The position numbers and the translations under genes are program-made. This document shows positions 26,117-34,089 of a DNA stretch of 64,000 bases, in pieces. Below the pieces are notes generated by a model. The model was not told the DNA's origin. It saw only the letters and a list, made by a program, of their open reading frames with translations, and did not search any database. The number at the start of each line of letters is the position of its first letter. The first letter of the stretch is position 1. The DNA is from Chitinophagaceae bacterium. GTDB lineage: Bacteria > Bacteroidota > Bacteroidia > Chitinophagales > Chitinophagaceae. Location of the stretch: positions 496,001-560,000 of the forward strand of contig JAHBTK010000002.1 of assembly GCA_019638625.1 (NCBI GenBank), given 5' to 3'.

Positions 26117-26452
26117 TTACCAGTTAAGATCGAAAATTTTTTCCATCCGTATCCATTTTTCACCGGGCTTTGCCCAGGGCAGCGATTGCTGAAACTTCCA
26201 CATGAAGTTTTCCCACTCCTGTACCCGGGGATCAGCCGCATCGGAGACTGCTTTTTTCTCAAATGAAAAATCAGCGTTTACTTCCATGATCATAAACAGC
26301 CGGTTGCCGCTAATGTATATATCCATAAGCGTAATACCGTCTTTCAGGATCCTTTCCCTGATATCCGGCCAGATGTTTTTATGGATTTTTTTATACTCCG
26401 CTATCAGTTCCGGGTCATCTTTCAAATCCAAAGTAAGGCAATATCGTTGCAT
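26117..26452 (-). CDS. L-rhamnose/L-fucose mutarotase (RhaM family)
   Basis: 111 residues from the ATG at 26452 (an ATG two codons earlier is also possible). MQRYCLTLDLKDDPELIAEYKK, HKNIWPDIRERI and MDIYISGNRLFMIMEV are typical of the RhaM/DUF718 ferredoxin-like mutarotases. It interconverts alpha and beta anomers of a 6-deoxy-L-sugar. Neighbouring fuconate-pathway genes favour L-fucose as substrate. Confidence 0.92.
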   Translation of the reverse strand: MQRYCLTLDLKDDPELIAEYKKIHKNIWPDIRERILKDGITLMDIYISGNRLFMIMEVNADFSFEKKAVSDAADPRVQEWENFMWKFQQSLPWAKPGEKWIRMEKIFDLNW

Positions 26453-26482
26453 AACCATGTGTTTAATTATATTCTATTCGTT

Positions 26483-27340
26483 TTAACCGTTCCAGGCAAC
26501 CAATTTTTGTTTTGCCTGCCCCAGTCCGTCTATGCCCAGTTCCACCACATCCCCCGGCTTCAGGTAGAGCGGTTCGGGTTTTTGCCCCAGCCCCACGCCG
26601 GCCGGCGTTCCCGTGGTAATAATATCCCCCGGCAGCAGCGACATAAACTGGCTTAAATAAGAAACTATAAAAGGAACATTGAAAATAAGGTTTTTGGTGT
26701 TCCCGTCCTGCATGGTTTTGCCATTTACAGTAAGCCATAGCCGGAGATTATTCACATCAGCGATCTCGTCCTTTGTTGCCAGCCAGGGCCCGAGAGGAGC
26801 GAAAGTATCACAGCTCTTTCCCTTCACCCACTGCCCGCTCCGCTCCAGTTGAAAAGCCCGCTCGCTATAGTCGTTATGCAACAGGTACCCTGCCACATAA
26901 TCCAGGGCATCCTTTTCATCCACATACGAAGCCTTTTTGCCGATTACAACTGCCAGTTCTACTTCCCAATCCGTTTTTGTACTGTTTTTCGGGATAATGA
27001 CATCGTCTTCAGGTCCCGCGATAGCGCTGGTAGCCTTAAAAAATATGATCGGCTCCTTCGGCAACTCCATTTTGCTTTCCGCCGCGTGGTCTGAATAGTT
27101 CAACCCGATGCATATCAGTTTGGAGGGACGTACCAGGGGTGCACCCAGCCGCTCATCATTATTCACAACGGGACATTGCCCGGCATTGCTCTGTAACCAG
27201 GCTTCGAGGCGGGTCAACCCGTCACTGGCAAAAAAATCTTCTGTGTAATCTTCTCCAAAAGCGCTTACATCCAGCCGTTTTCCATCCTGTAATACTCCGG
27301 GCTTTTCCTTTCCCGCCTCTCCGAATCGTATTAATTTCAT
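26483..27340 (-). CDS. FAH-family hydrolase, probable acylpyruvate hydrolase of L-fucose route
   Basis: 285 residues. The fumarylacetoacetase-type core is present: CIGLNYSDHAAES, TDWEVELAVVIGKKA (the Glu-Glu metal ligands), GYLLHNDYSERA (Asp ligand), KGKSCDTFAPLGPW, LLPGDIITTGTPAGVG. In fucose operons such enzymes cleave 2,4-diketo-3-deoxy-L-fuconate to pyruvate and lactate. It is the first gene of the operon; a promoter candidate lies just upstream. Confidence 0.9.
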   Translation of the reverse strand: MKLIRFGEAGKEKPGVLQDGKRLDVSAFGEDYTEDFFASDGLTRLEAWLQSNAGQCPVVNNDERLGAPLVRPSKLICIGLNYSDHAAESKMELPKEPIIFFKATSAIAGPEDDVIIPKNSTKTDWEVELAVVIGKKASYVDEKDALDYVAGYLLHNDYSERAFQLERSGQWVKGKSCDTFAPLGPWLATKDEIADVNNLRLWLTVNGKTMQDGNTKNLIFNVPFIVSYLSQFMSLLPGDIITTGTPAGVGLGQKPEPLYLKPGDVVELGIDGLGQAKQKLVAWNG

Positions 27341-27358
27341 GAATTTATAATTTACGGA

Positions 27359-27390
27359 CTAAGCTACTGTCATTTTCAATGCAGGCCAAA
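27359..27390 (-). promoter_or_regulatory. Candidate promoter of the fucose operon
   Basis: On the minus strand TTTG (27390-27387), 20-nt spacer, TAGCTTAG (27366-27359), one mismatch from TAnnTTTG, 18 nt before the FAH start. It sits about 80 nt from the TetR palindromes. Confidence 0.4.
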
Positions 27391-27472
27391 CCCATATTTG
27401 TCAAAATACAACAATAAATTATCAAACAAGTCCGGTAGCTGAGCAGGAGTAAATGCCGCGACCGGAAAAACA

Positions 27473-27505
27473 TTAAACAGTTGTTTAATTTAAACAATTG
27501 TTTAA
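27473..27505. promoter_or_regulatory. Two tandem 16-bp palindromic operators
   Basis: TTAAACAGTTGTTTAA (27473-27488) and TTAAACAATTGTTTAA (27490-27505) are copies of one palindrome, the second perfect, centres 17 bp apart. They overlap the promoter of the adjacent tetR-type gene, the expected place for an autorepressor operator. Confidence 0.75.
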
Positions 27506-27510
27506 CTTTG
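27481..27510 (+). promoter_or_regulatory. Promoter of the TetR gene, embedded in the operators
   Basis: TTG (27481-27483), 19-nt spacer, TAACTTTG (27503-27510) matches the Bacteroidota TTTG/TAnnTTTG layout. The ATG follows only 4 nt after the -7 box, so the transcript would begin at or next to the start codon. Confidence 0.6.
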
Positions 27511-27514
27511 CGGA

Positions 27515-28150
27515 ATGTCTGAGAAAAGGCTGCATATACTGGAAGTAGCGGAACAGTTGTTTTACGAAAAGGGGTTTGAAGGGACTTCTGTGCGGGATAT
27601 TGCCAACACTGCCAGTGTGAACCTGGCAATGATCTCCTATTACTTTGGCTCGAAGGAAAAATTACTCACAGCCCTGGTAGAATGGCGGGCGGGGTATATC
27701 CAGGGGGTATTGAATGAACTGGTAACAGATGAAACCCTGGATCCCTTTGAAAAAATCGACCGTCTCGTCAACCTGTACACCGATAAAATATTCAACCATT
27801 CAAGGTTTCATTGCATCATGACCACCCATCTCCCTACCATTCAATCGGAGAAGATCAAGCAGTTAATGACAGATATCAAGTTACGCAACCTGGACAACAT
27901 CCGCAGGATCATTACCGAAGGGCAGAAAAAGGGTTTTTTCCGGAAAGTGGATATAGAATTAACTGTGGCTTCCATAATGGGCACCATCACCCATATCACG
28001 TCTTCAAAACCTTTATATTACAAGATTTACGGCATAGAGAGGAATAACGCCGAAGCGTATAATAAAAAAATAGCCCCCAAACTGAAAACTCACCTGAAAC
28101 AGCTATTACGCACCCATCTGGATATCAAAAGCGATACCGGAATGCTCTAG
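27515..28150 (+). CDS. TetR/AcrR family transcriptional regulator
   Basis: 211 residues. The N-terminal helix-turn-helix is typical: LHILEVAEQLFYEKGFEGTS followed by VRDIANTASVNLAMISYYFGSKEKLL (about 8-53). The C-terminal ligand domain is helical and not specific to a known effector. It is divergent from the fucose operon, with two tandem palindromes in the shared 174-nt gap that overlap its own promoter. Autorepression is likely; control of the fucose operon is possible but those sites do not overlap the candidate fucose promoter. Confidence 0.92.
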   Translation: MSEKRLHILEVAEQLFYEKGFEGTSVRDIANTASVNLAMISYYFGSKEKLLTALVEWRAGYIQGVLNELVTDETLDPFEKIDRLVNLYTDKIFNHSRFHCIMTTHLPTIQSEKIKQLMTDIKLRNLDNIRRIITEGQKKGFFRKVDIELTVASIMGTITHITSSKPLYYKIYGIERNNAEAYNKKIAPKLKTHLKQLLRTHLDIKSDTGML

Positions 28151-28237
28151 GATTGCCGCAGGGCTGGGATTGTTGCTGTATCCGACTATCCGACCGGAAC
28201 TGAAGCCCAATAAAATTACTAATGCTGAAGTTAACAA

Positions 28238-28693
28238 CTAAAAGCCAAATAGAATTCGGTCAAGCCCGATATTAGCAAGTCCCTCCCTGGTTGTAAAATG
28301 TTGAAAGGATTTGCCATTGTAATAATAAACACCTGAATCTATGGAAGCGAACCAAAGATTTCCTTTTCGATCTTCCAGCACATCCCAGAAGCAGGGCGAA
28401 GGTATTCCGCTTGTTATATTGGTAAACGATTTTCCTTGCCCGTCCGGCAGGCGGGCATCGTATCGAAACACGCCTAAGAAAGAAACAATCAAAATGTCTC
28501 CGTTTCTGGCTTGCTTTACATTCCGAACCTGACCCATAGGTACCTTGGGGGTGTCCGCCTCTTTAAGTTCAGACTCGGAGTAGCCATTGTGTCCTTTACT
28601 GAAATTATCGTGTGGTGGGTTTGTTCGGTTTTGTCCACAGGAGATGTGACAAACAAGCATCAGGAACAAAGTATATAAGTGTATGTATTTCAT
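28238..28693 (-). pseudogene. Truncated copy of the Reg_prop lipoprotein gene
   Basis: 151 residues that match the N-terminal part of the protein encoded at 30396-31463: same lipoprotein leader (lipobox ISC, Cys19), same linker, and NGDILIVSFLGVFRYD, FWDVLEDRKGNLWFASIDSG and VYYYNGKSFQHFTTREGLA. It stops at ...DRILFGF where the paralogue continues with further propeller repeats. Too short to close a beta-propeller, so it is probably a broken duplicate, though a small expressed lipoprotein cannot be excluded. Confidence 0.75.
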
Positions 28694-28712
28694 AATTTCT
28701 TTTAACTATTGA

Positions 28713-28790
28713 GCAAGTTTACTTATAAAAAAGTAAGCCCGGTTGTCGATGCCGAAAAACTGTTGTTTTGGTTAAAGTCCGCTGGGCAAA
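28713..28790. repeat. Left copy of a ~78-nt direct repeat
   Basis: Shares with 33925-34000, in the same orientation and with nearly equal spacing, GCAAGTTTAC, AAAAAAGTAAG, the 14-mer AAAACTGTTGTTTT and a terminal GCAAA. The intervening bases differ. Confidence 0.6.
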
Positions 28791-28863
28791 AAAACTGAAA
28801 ATTTTCGCTGAAGGTTCGTTTTTTAAAATGGAGTATAACGAACCGATATTGGCAGTAGCTTAG

Positions 28864-30345
28864 TTATTCAATTTTCACAGCTTGCACTTTACGACCATTA
28901 TCATCAATGTCAAAGCCAATTACCTTATTGTTTTTGTCTTTTGTAAATTTTACTTCTGATCCAGCCATTTCCAACATAAAAAAATCAGTATCAGAAGTAA
29001 AATAAATTTTGTATTTCGTTTTATTGTCAAATCTTAGCACCAAACCTTCTTTTTCCAAAGTAACATTAAGTGTATTTCTATAAAGTTTGTAGTTTCCTAC
29101 ATATGATTTCAATATTTCGTTATTTACGGTAACAACTTTTTTAATTATCGGAGTATAAAAATCTTTCCAGTTATAAACAGAAGCCAAGGAATTGACTACT
29201 TCGCTTAACAGGCTCCAATTATCGGTATTTGCCATCACTACTGCTCCATTCCCGTTTTCCATGCTGCCGAAGTATGCAGCCACAAAGCCTTCATCGGAAC
29301 CGTCATGGTTAAAATATTTTTCATTTCCCTTTTTAATAATAAACACTCCTAACGCTGAAGAACTATCAATATAAGTGGTCAATCTAAGCCTGGTTGTTTC
29401 TGGGGAAAGTACTTTATTGCTTTTTCCTTGTAAGGATAGCTGTGTTTCTATAATGTATTTAGCTAAATCTGTAGGGGTTGTCCATAGGCCCGCAGCAGCT
29501 TGTTCGGGGTAAATATGATACTTCCCCTTTACTTCCGTCCCATCATTATGATAACCTGTTGCTAATAAATTTTCTTTACCCGCAGGCGGTGGTTGGGCAT
29601 AAAAGCTATTGATCATTCCCATTGGGTTTAATACATTGTTCCACATGTATGTATCGTAAGGCTGCCCTGTTACATCTTGCAATATTAGCTGCGATACGGT
29701 TGTTCCTCCACCTGAATATTGATATTTAAGAGACGGCTCATACATTGACCGAATCGCTCTACTGTTAGCCGGCTTTTCGCCGTTTAAAATTTGTATCAGT
29801 GTAGGTATGGTATCTCCCCTTTCATAACCGTCAAACCCGTGTACTGTTAATCCTGCTGTATGCCTTAACAGATCTGCTATCGTTATTTTTTTCCCTTTTG
29901 ATAGAGAGTCATAAGGGAATTTCCATGATTTCAAATAAATATTAATATCTGAATCAAGGTTCAGTTTGCTTTCCTGTACTAATTTTAAAATACCAACCCC
30001 GTTTAATGATTTGCTGATTGAACCTGCCTGAAACAATGTGCTTGTAGTAACAGGCCGTTGTTCCGCACTATCTGCCCAGCCATATCCTTTTGCCCACTCG
30101 ATTTTATAATCTTTTATCAATGCGACACTTACTCCGTTTATATGATTACTTTTCATTCTGTCGGCAAGTGTAAATTGCTGATTCCCTATTTTCACCCATA
30201 AACCTAAATTGTCTTCAAACTGTTTGATTTTTGCCTGTACCTCTTTTGAATAGGTTGTATTATTTTGTCCAAATAGAATACTTGTTTGGACAAAAAAGAG
30301 CAGAGATAAAATAAATGATGCAAACGCTTTTGTGTGTTTAGTCAT
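28864..30345 (-). CDS. Serine hydrolase of the class C beta-lactamase/DD-peptidase family, secreted
   Basis: 493 residues with a signal peptide ending ILFGQ. Catalytic motifs: SISK (109-112, Ser109 nucleophile, Lys112), Tyr210-Ser-Gly in KYQYSGGG, and a HDGSDEGF segment at the place of the KTG-like motif. A C-terminal accessory domain of about 100 residues (YVGNYKLYRNTLNVTLEKEG) is common in esterase/peptidase members. It may cut D-amino peptides or esters in the periplasm; true beta-lactamase activity is not implied. Base composition is much more AT-rich than in genes outside 28-33 kb, suggesting transfer. Confidence 0.9.
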   Translation of the reverse strand: MTKHTKAFASFILSLLFFVQTSILFGQNNTTYSKEVQAKIKQFEDNLGLWVKIGNQQFTLADRMKSNHINGVSVALIKDYKIEWAKGYGWADSAEQRPVTTSTLFQAGSISKSLNGVGILKLVQESKLNLDSDINIYLKSWKFPYDSLSKGKKITIADLLRHTAGLTVHGFDGYERGDTIPTLIQILNGEKPANSRAIRSMYEPSLKYQYSGGGTTVSQLILQDVTGQPYDTYMWNNVLNPMGMINSFYAQPPPAGKENLLATGYHNDGTEVKGKYHIYPEQAAAGLWTTPTDLAKYIIETQLSLQGKSNKVLSPETTRLRLTTYIDSSSALGVFIIKKGNEKYFNHDGSDEGFVAAYFGSMENGNGAVVMANTDNWSLLSEVVNSLASVYNWKDFYTPIIKKVVTVNNEILKSYVGNYKLYRNTLNVTLEKEGLVLRFDNKTKYKIYFTSDTDFFMLEMAGSEVKFTKDKNNKVIGFDIDDNGRKVQAVKIE

Positions 30346-30395
30346 AACGATATATTAAAATAATTGACAAATGATTGTATAGTCAGCAATACATA

Positions 30396-31463
30396 TTATT
30401 TCTGACCGGCGGCACTTCTAAAGTCCGTGATGGTCTTTCCATCATAGCGATGCACTCCAATAAAAGATCCCAGACCTCCAAACCAAATACTTCCATCGTT
30501 AGCTTCCAAAAGCCCCAAAAGAGCTGGTCCTCCTGACACTATTTCGGCTACAGTGGGATTCTTATTGTACAAGGACTTGTGATCATAACGGGAAAGTGCC
30601 CAGACTGGCCTACCTGAACTATCCTCCAAAAATTGACCTGCCGATTCATTGCTACCAGTAGTCCAGATGTTTCCTTTTTTATCTTCGATGATAGCATAAG
30701 CCCCCCTCTGCGACACCTTAGTAAAGGTTCTGCCGTCATAGCGCCAAAGACCATCAACGTCACCGAACCAAATGCTTCCTTTTTTATCTTCGATAATTGA
30801 CCAAACGTTTTTAAACGTTTTGCCATCTTTGTTTTTTAATACGGTAAATGTTTTTCCATCATAAAAACAAGCATCGCCCCTTGTACCAAACCATAATTTC
30901 CCCGTTTTGTCTTCCATAATAGTATGTATTTCGTTATTGGGCAGTCCTTCTTTAGTTGTAAAATTTCGAAAAGATTTCCCATCGTAACGGCTTGCTCCAC
31001 CTCCAGTCGCAAACCAAATATTACCGGCTTTATCTTCATAAATATCCAGTGCTGAATTACTGGCAAGCCCATCCTTTGTTGTAAAATGCTGAAAGGATTT
31101 ACCATTGTAATAATAAACACCCGAAACGCTGGTACCGAACCAAAGATTTCCTTTTCGATCTTCCAGAACATCCCAGAAGCTGGAGAAGCGGGGCGAAATT
31201 ATTTTACCTGTTAGATTGGTAAAAGATGTTCCATCGTATCGAAACACGCCTAAGTAAGAAGCGATCAAAATGTCTCCGTTTCTGGCTTGCCTTACATTCC
31301 GGACCATGCTATTAGGCGCCTTGGAGGTGGCCGCCTCTTTAAGTTGGGACTCGGAGTAATGTCCTTTACTGATATTATCTCGTGGTGGGTTTGTTTGCTT
31401 TTGTCCACAGGAAGTGTGAAAAACAACTATTAGGAACAAGGCATATACGTGCGCGTATTTCAT
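30396..31463 (-). CDS. Lipoprotein with two-component-regulator propeller (Reg_prop) repeats
   Basis: 355 residues. Lipobox TSC (Cys19) predicts a lipoprotein. From residue 55 on there are about seven repeats of the form EDKxGNIWFG...ASRYDGKSFxNFTTKEGL, the Reg_prop beta-propeller blade pattern. In hybrid two-component systems such propellers sense glycans in the periplasm; here there is no membrane helix, kinase or HTH domain, so the propeller stands alone. A truncated copy lies at 28238-28693. The gene is 11 nt downstream of the gene at 31475. Confidence 0.88.
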   Translation of the reverse strand: MKYAHVYALFLIVVFHTSCGQKQTNPPRDNISKGHYSESQLKEAATSKAPNSMVRNVRQARNGDILIASYLGVFRYDGTSFTNLTGKIISPRFSSFWDVLEDRKGNLWFGTSVSGVYYYNGKSFQHFTTKDGLASNSALDIYEDKAGNIWFATGGGASRYDGKSFRNFTTKEGLPNNEIHTIMEDKTGKLWFGTRGDACFYDGKTFTVLKNKDGKTFKNVWSIIEDKKGSIWFGDVDGLWRYDGRTFTKVSQRGAYAIIEDKKGNIWTTGSNESAGQFLEDSSGRPVWALSRYDHKSLYNKNPTVAEIVSGGPALLGLLEANDGSIWFGGLGSFIGVHRYDGKTITDFRSAAGQK

Positions 31464-31474
31464 AATTTATTTAT

Positions 31475-32005
31475 TCAGCAGCCGCCTTTGCGAGGGACAC
31501 GTTTATAAATTATTTTACTATCTCGTTCTACATAGTCGCCCGATACTATTGGATATGCATACTTTGGCGCGTACGATACACTATGGCCTCTTATAATTAT
31601 TTTGTCGTTCACCTTCAGACTATATAGCTCCTGAAGCTCATCGTCAAACCTGAGAATATAATCTTCACCATTGATCCTGGCCATCACTCCGAAACCTAAT
31701 CGTGAGCCTGGCGGAAGAGAAAGAGAGGTTACAACAGCTTCCATATTGGTAGAATCATTTATATGCCTGCTTATTTTAGCAGCTCCGTCAAGCACCTTTT
31801 TACCTTCAGGAGACGCTTCCCATTTTTTGAACTTTATACCTTCAGGGCTAGCCTCCCACTTTTCCTTTTCGGCTTTCATTGTAGCAGCAGAGAGCGGCTT
31901 TGGGGTCGTTTTTTTGGAGGGTTCATTTTTGATTTCGCGATTAGCAAATACTAATCCGCTTACCGCAACCAGCGGTAAGATCAGCGCATAAATAACTTTT
32001 TTCAT
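31475..32005 (-). CDS. Secreted protein with KWEASPEG tandem repeat, unknown function
   Basis: 176 residues from the ATG at 32005, which begins the signal peptide (MKKVIYALILPLVAVSG...); the longer frame from 32029 adds 8 residues. After a basic linker the sequence has two adjacent copies of KWEASPEG (KWEASPEGIKF, KWEASPEGKKV). The C-terminal part (LGFGVMARINGEDYILRFDD onward) looks like a small beta domain and ends RKGGC. No family recognised. It may be cotranscribed with the Reg_prop gene. Confidence 0.72.
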   Translation of the reverse strand: MKKVIYALILPLVAVSGLVFANREIKNEPSKKTTPKPLSAATMKAEKEKWEASPEGIKFKKWEASPEGKKVLDGAAKISRHINDSTNMEAVVTSLSLPPGSRLGFGVMARINGEDYILRFDDELQELYSLKVNDKIIIRGHSVSYAPKYAYPIVSGDYVERDSKIIYKRVPRKGGC

Positions 32006-32101
32006 ATTTTTTGCAGATTTAATTAACAAATCTATCTACTGATAAATGGGATCCCGTAAGGCATTTCTGAGTTTGGCCTGTACAAAAAACGTCTTTGAAT
32101 A

Positions 32102-32674
32102 CTAATTGGCTTTATCGAATATGGTCTTCCAGGAACGCTCGCCTTCGAATAAGTTTGATTTTGCATTGGCCTGAATAGAAATAGAATTGCCATCATTGCT
32201 CAACTTCCAGACCTCTGTTACGTAAACAAATGCCTGTTTCTGAACATTTACGTGGTAAGGAGTGGCAACCATCAGTTGTACAATTGAGTTAACAGTCATA
32301 GTTTGTCCATCAGCCGACAACTTTACGGTAAACTTCTTTCCTCTTCCCCGGCCATAATTAATTTGACTTTCTTTACCATCGAAGGTCAGTTTTTCCTGGC
32401 TTGTAGCCAGCTTTGCGCCAGGTGACGGGTTTGGTATTTCTATGGTTAGAAAATCTGCCTGCTCTGCTATTTTCATTGTTTTAGAGAGCATACGATCACC
32501 TTTGTTATATGAGCAAACAATATTTCCGCCCATACTTATCGACTCTTTGGATTTCCATTCACCAGAAAAGTTAGCCCGATGAGTATCATTTTTTTGTTGA
32601 GCCTGTACAGCAAAATAAATTACTCCTGTTAATAGAATAGTCAGGCAGGAAAAAACGTTTCTCTTATTTTTCAT
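32102..32674 (-). CDS. Secreted protein, unknown function (lipocalin-like pattern)
   Basis: 190 residues with a signal peptide ending AVQAQ. The mature part opens FSGEWKSKESISMGGN and continues as alternating strands (MKIAEQADFLTIEIP, EKLTFDGKESQINYGRGRG, KFTVKLSADGQTMTVNS, VTEVWKLSNDGNSISIQA), a layout seen in lipocalin-like or similar secreted beta-barrel domains. Function unknown. It precedes the gene at 31475 by 96 nt on the same strand and is divergent from the membrane-bound regulator. Confidence 0.72.
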   Translation of the reverse strand: MKNKRNVFSCLTILLTGVIYFAVQAQQKNDTHRANFSGEWKSKESISMGGNIVCSYNKGDRMLSKTMKIAEQADFLTIEIPNPSPGAKLATSQEKLTFDGKESQINYGRGRGKKFTVKLSADGQTMTVNSIVQLMVATPYHVNVQKQAFVYVTEVWKLSNDGNSISIQANAKSNLFEGERSWKTIFDKAN

Positions 32675-32857
32675 TTGCTTATTTTTTGATTTTTAATGGT
32701 GGTGAAACGATCATGATTTACCCTGCGGATTTTAGCAAAATCTGATGGTTTCATATCCTGTCAAAATTGATGCAACAAAAATACTTTGATCTCTTTCAGT
32801 CCGAGGAACCTGGATTGTAAATAAAAGTGTAACCTTTGTAAATAATATCTTGACATT

Positions 32858-33772
32858 ATGCTTGTTACAAGAGATCTCCTGCCCGGGAAACGTAAATACC
32901 TGTACGGATTATTACTATTCATGCTTATATCTGTCATCTGTGTGGCTTTAAGCATGACCGGCAAGGATCACTTTGACTTTGCCAGGAGGGAAGTTTTGCT
33001 TCGCCGGATCGGGCATGAAATACTCCTTCAGTCGGGCGACAGTACCTCGCGGGTACTCCCTGTAAAAAAGATCGCCGAAAATGAATACCAGATCAGTTTT
33101 GAGCATGCTTTTACTTTTCAACCCGATTCCCTGGTGAATACTACGCAGCGTTTGTTAGCCAAAGACCCGCTGGCAAGTGATTATATTGTTAATGTACTGA
33201 ACTGTGCCAATGCCACGGTAGCTTATGGATATGCTATATCAAAAAATAAGAAAGATGATATTGTAGCCTGTATAGGAAGAATACAACCCCTGGCATGTTA
33301 TATGATCAACATTACATTTAAACCAGGGGGTATAACTACAGCAAAGAATGAATATCTCCTGGGCGCTCTGTTGTTTGTAGCATTTGCTGGATTTATTTTT
33401 TTAAGATCTGTTAAGCCACGGGAGGCCTTACCAGAAAGTCAGGATACAGAATTGCCTGTCAGCCGGAATAATGATATATTCACTTTGGGTTCAATGTCGT
33501 TCGACGCGGAGACCCGTAAGCTCATGATAAATGGGAAGACCATAGACCTGACCAGAACTGAAACCCGTGTACTGCGCATTTTCACGTTGTCTCCTAACGA
33601 GGCTATAGAACGTAGCCGGCTACAAAAAGAAATATGGGAAGATGAAGGCGTTATTGTGGGGCGTAGCCTGGATATGTTCATATCAAAACTTAGGAAAAAA
33701 CTGGAATTTGATCCGAATATCAGGATTGTTGTTATACGCGGCAAAGGGTATAAGCTTGAAATCAGCTCTTAA
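32858..33772 (+). CDS. Membrane-anchored OmpR/PhoB-type winged-helix regulator
   Basis: 304 residues. Layout: short cytoplasmic start (1-13), membrane helix (14-32), about 130 periplasmic residues with Cys116, Cys138 and Cys147, second membrane helix (166-183), linker, and a C-terminal winged helix (206-302) with RKLMINGKTIDLTRTETRVL, SRLQKEIWEDEG and SLDMFISKLRKKLEFDPNIR then GKGYKLE. There is no receiver or kinase domain. It should sense a periplasmic signal and act directly on DNA, like ToxR/CadC but with the DNA-binding domain at the other end. Divergent secreted-protein genes are candidate targets. Confidence 0.88.
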   Translation: MLVTRDLLPGKRKYLYGLLLFMLISVICVALSMTGKDHFDFARREVLLRRIGHEILLQSGDSTSRVLPVKKIAENEYQISFEHAFTFQPDSLVNTTQRLLAKDPLASDYIVNVLNCANATVAYGYAISKNKKDDIVACIGRIQPLACYMINITFKPGGITTAKNEYLLGALLFVAFAGFIFLRSVKPREALPESQDTELPVSRNNDIFTLGSMSFDAETRKLMINGKTIDLTRTETRVLRIFTLSPNEAIERSRLQKEIWEDEGVIVGRSLDMFISKLRKKLEFDPNIRIVVIRGKGYKLEISS

Positions 33773-33924
33773 GAAAATCTTCACGCTCCGAACTATCCTT
33801 CATTCCTCGCAAAGTATACTTAATTTCAGGCTGCTTCTCCGCAAAACCTCCTGACAGGACTCTGCGTTACACAAAAGGTTGTAAGTTGTATTTCACTGTT
33901 CGTTTAATTATCTTTTATTATTTG

Positions 33925-34000
33925 GCAAGTTTACCGCAAAAAAGTAAGTTCAGTTGGCGATACGGGAAAACTGTTGTTTTATTCAAAACCACCAAGCAAA
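33925..34000. repeat. Right copy of the ~78-nt direct repeat
   Basis: Partner of 28713-28790. It lies in the otherwise gene-free 33773-34089 gap, between the regulator gene and the oxidase operon terminator. Confidence 0.6.
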
Positions 34001-34040
34001 TTACATCATCTGTTCTGGGGCTACCACTGCAACGCAATAA

Positions 34041-34072
34041 AAAAGCGTTTGAAGTAACCCTCAAACGCTTTT
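34041..34072. terminator. Strong terminator at the end of the respiratory operon
   Basis: AAAAGCGTTTGA (34041-34052) pairs perfectly with TCAAACGCTTTT (34061-34072) around an 8-nt loop. On the minus strand it ends in a run of T, 17 nt past the cox4 stop; it may also serve the plus strand. Confidence 0.9.
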
Positions 34073-34089
34073 CAAAAATGTTATTCAGC

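Noticed and set aside
28864..30345. Antibiotic-resistance beta-lactamase
   Set aside because: Only the general serine-hydrolase motifs are present; the C-terminal domain and sequence fit esterase/peptidase members, so resistance cannot be claimed.
33439..33744. Minus-strand frame within the regulator gene
   Set aside because: Shadow of the winged-helix coding sequence.
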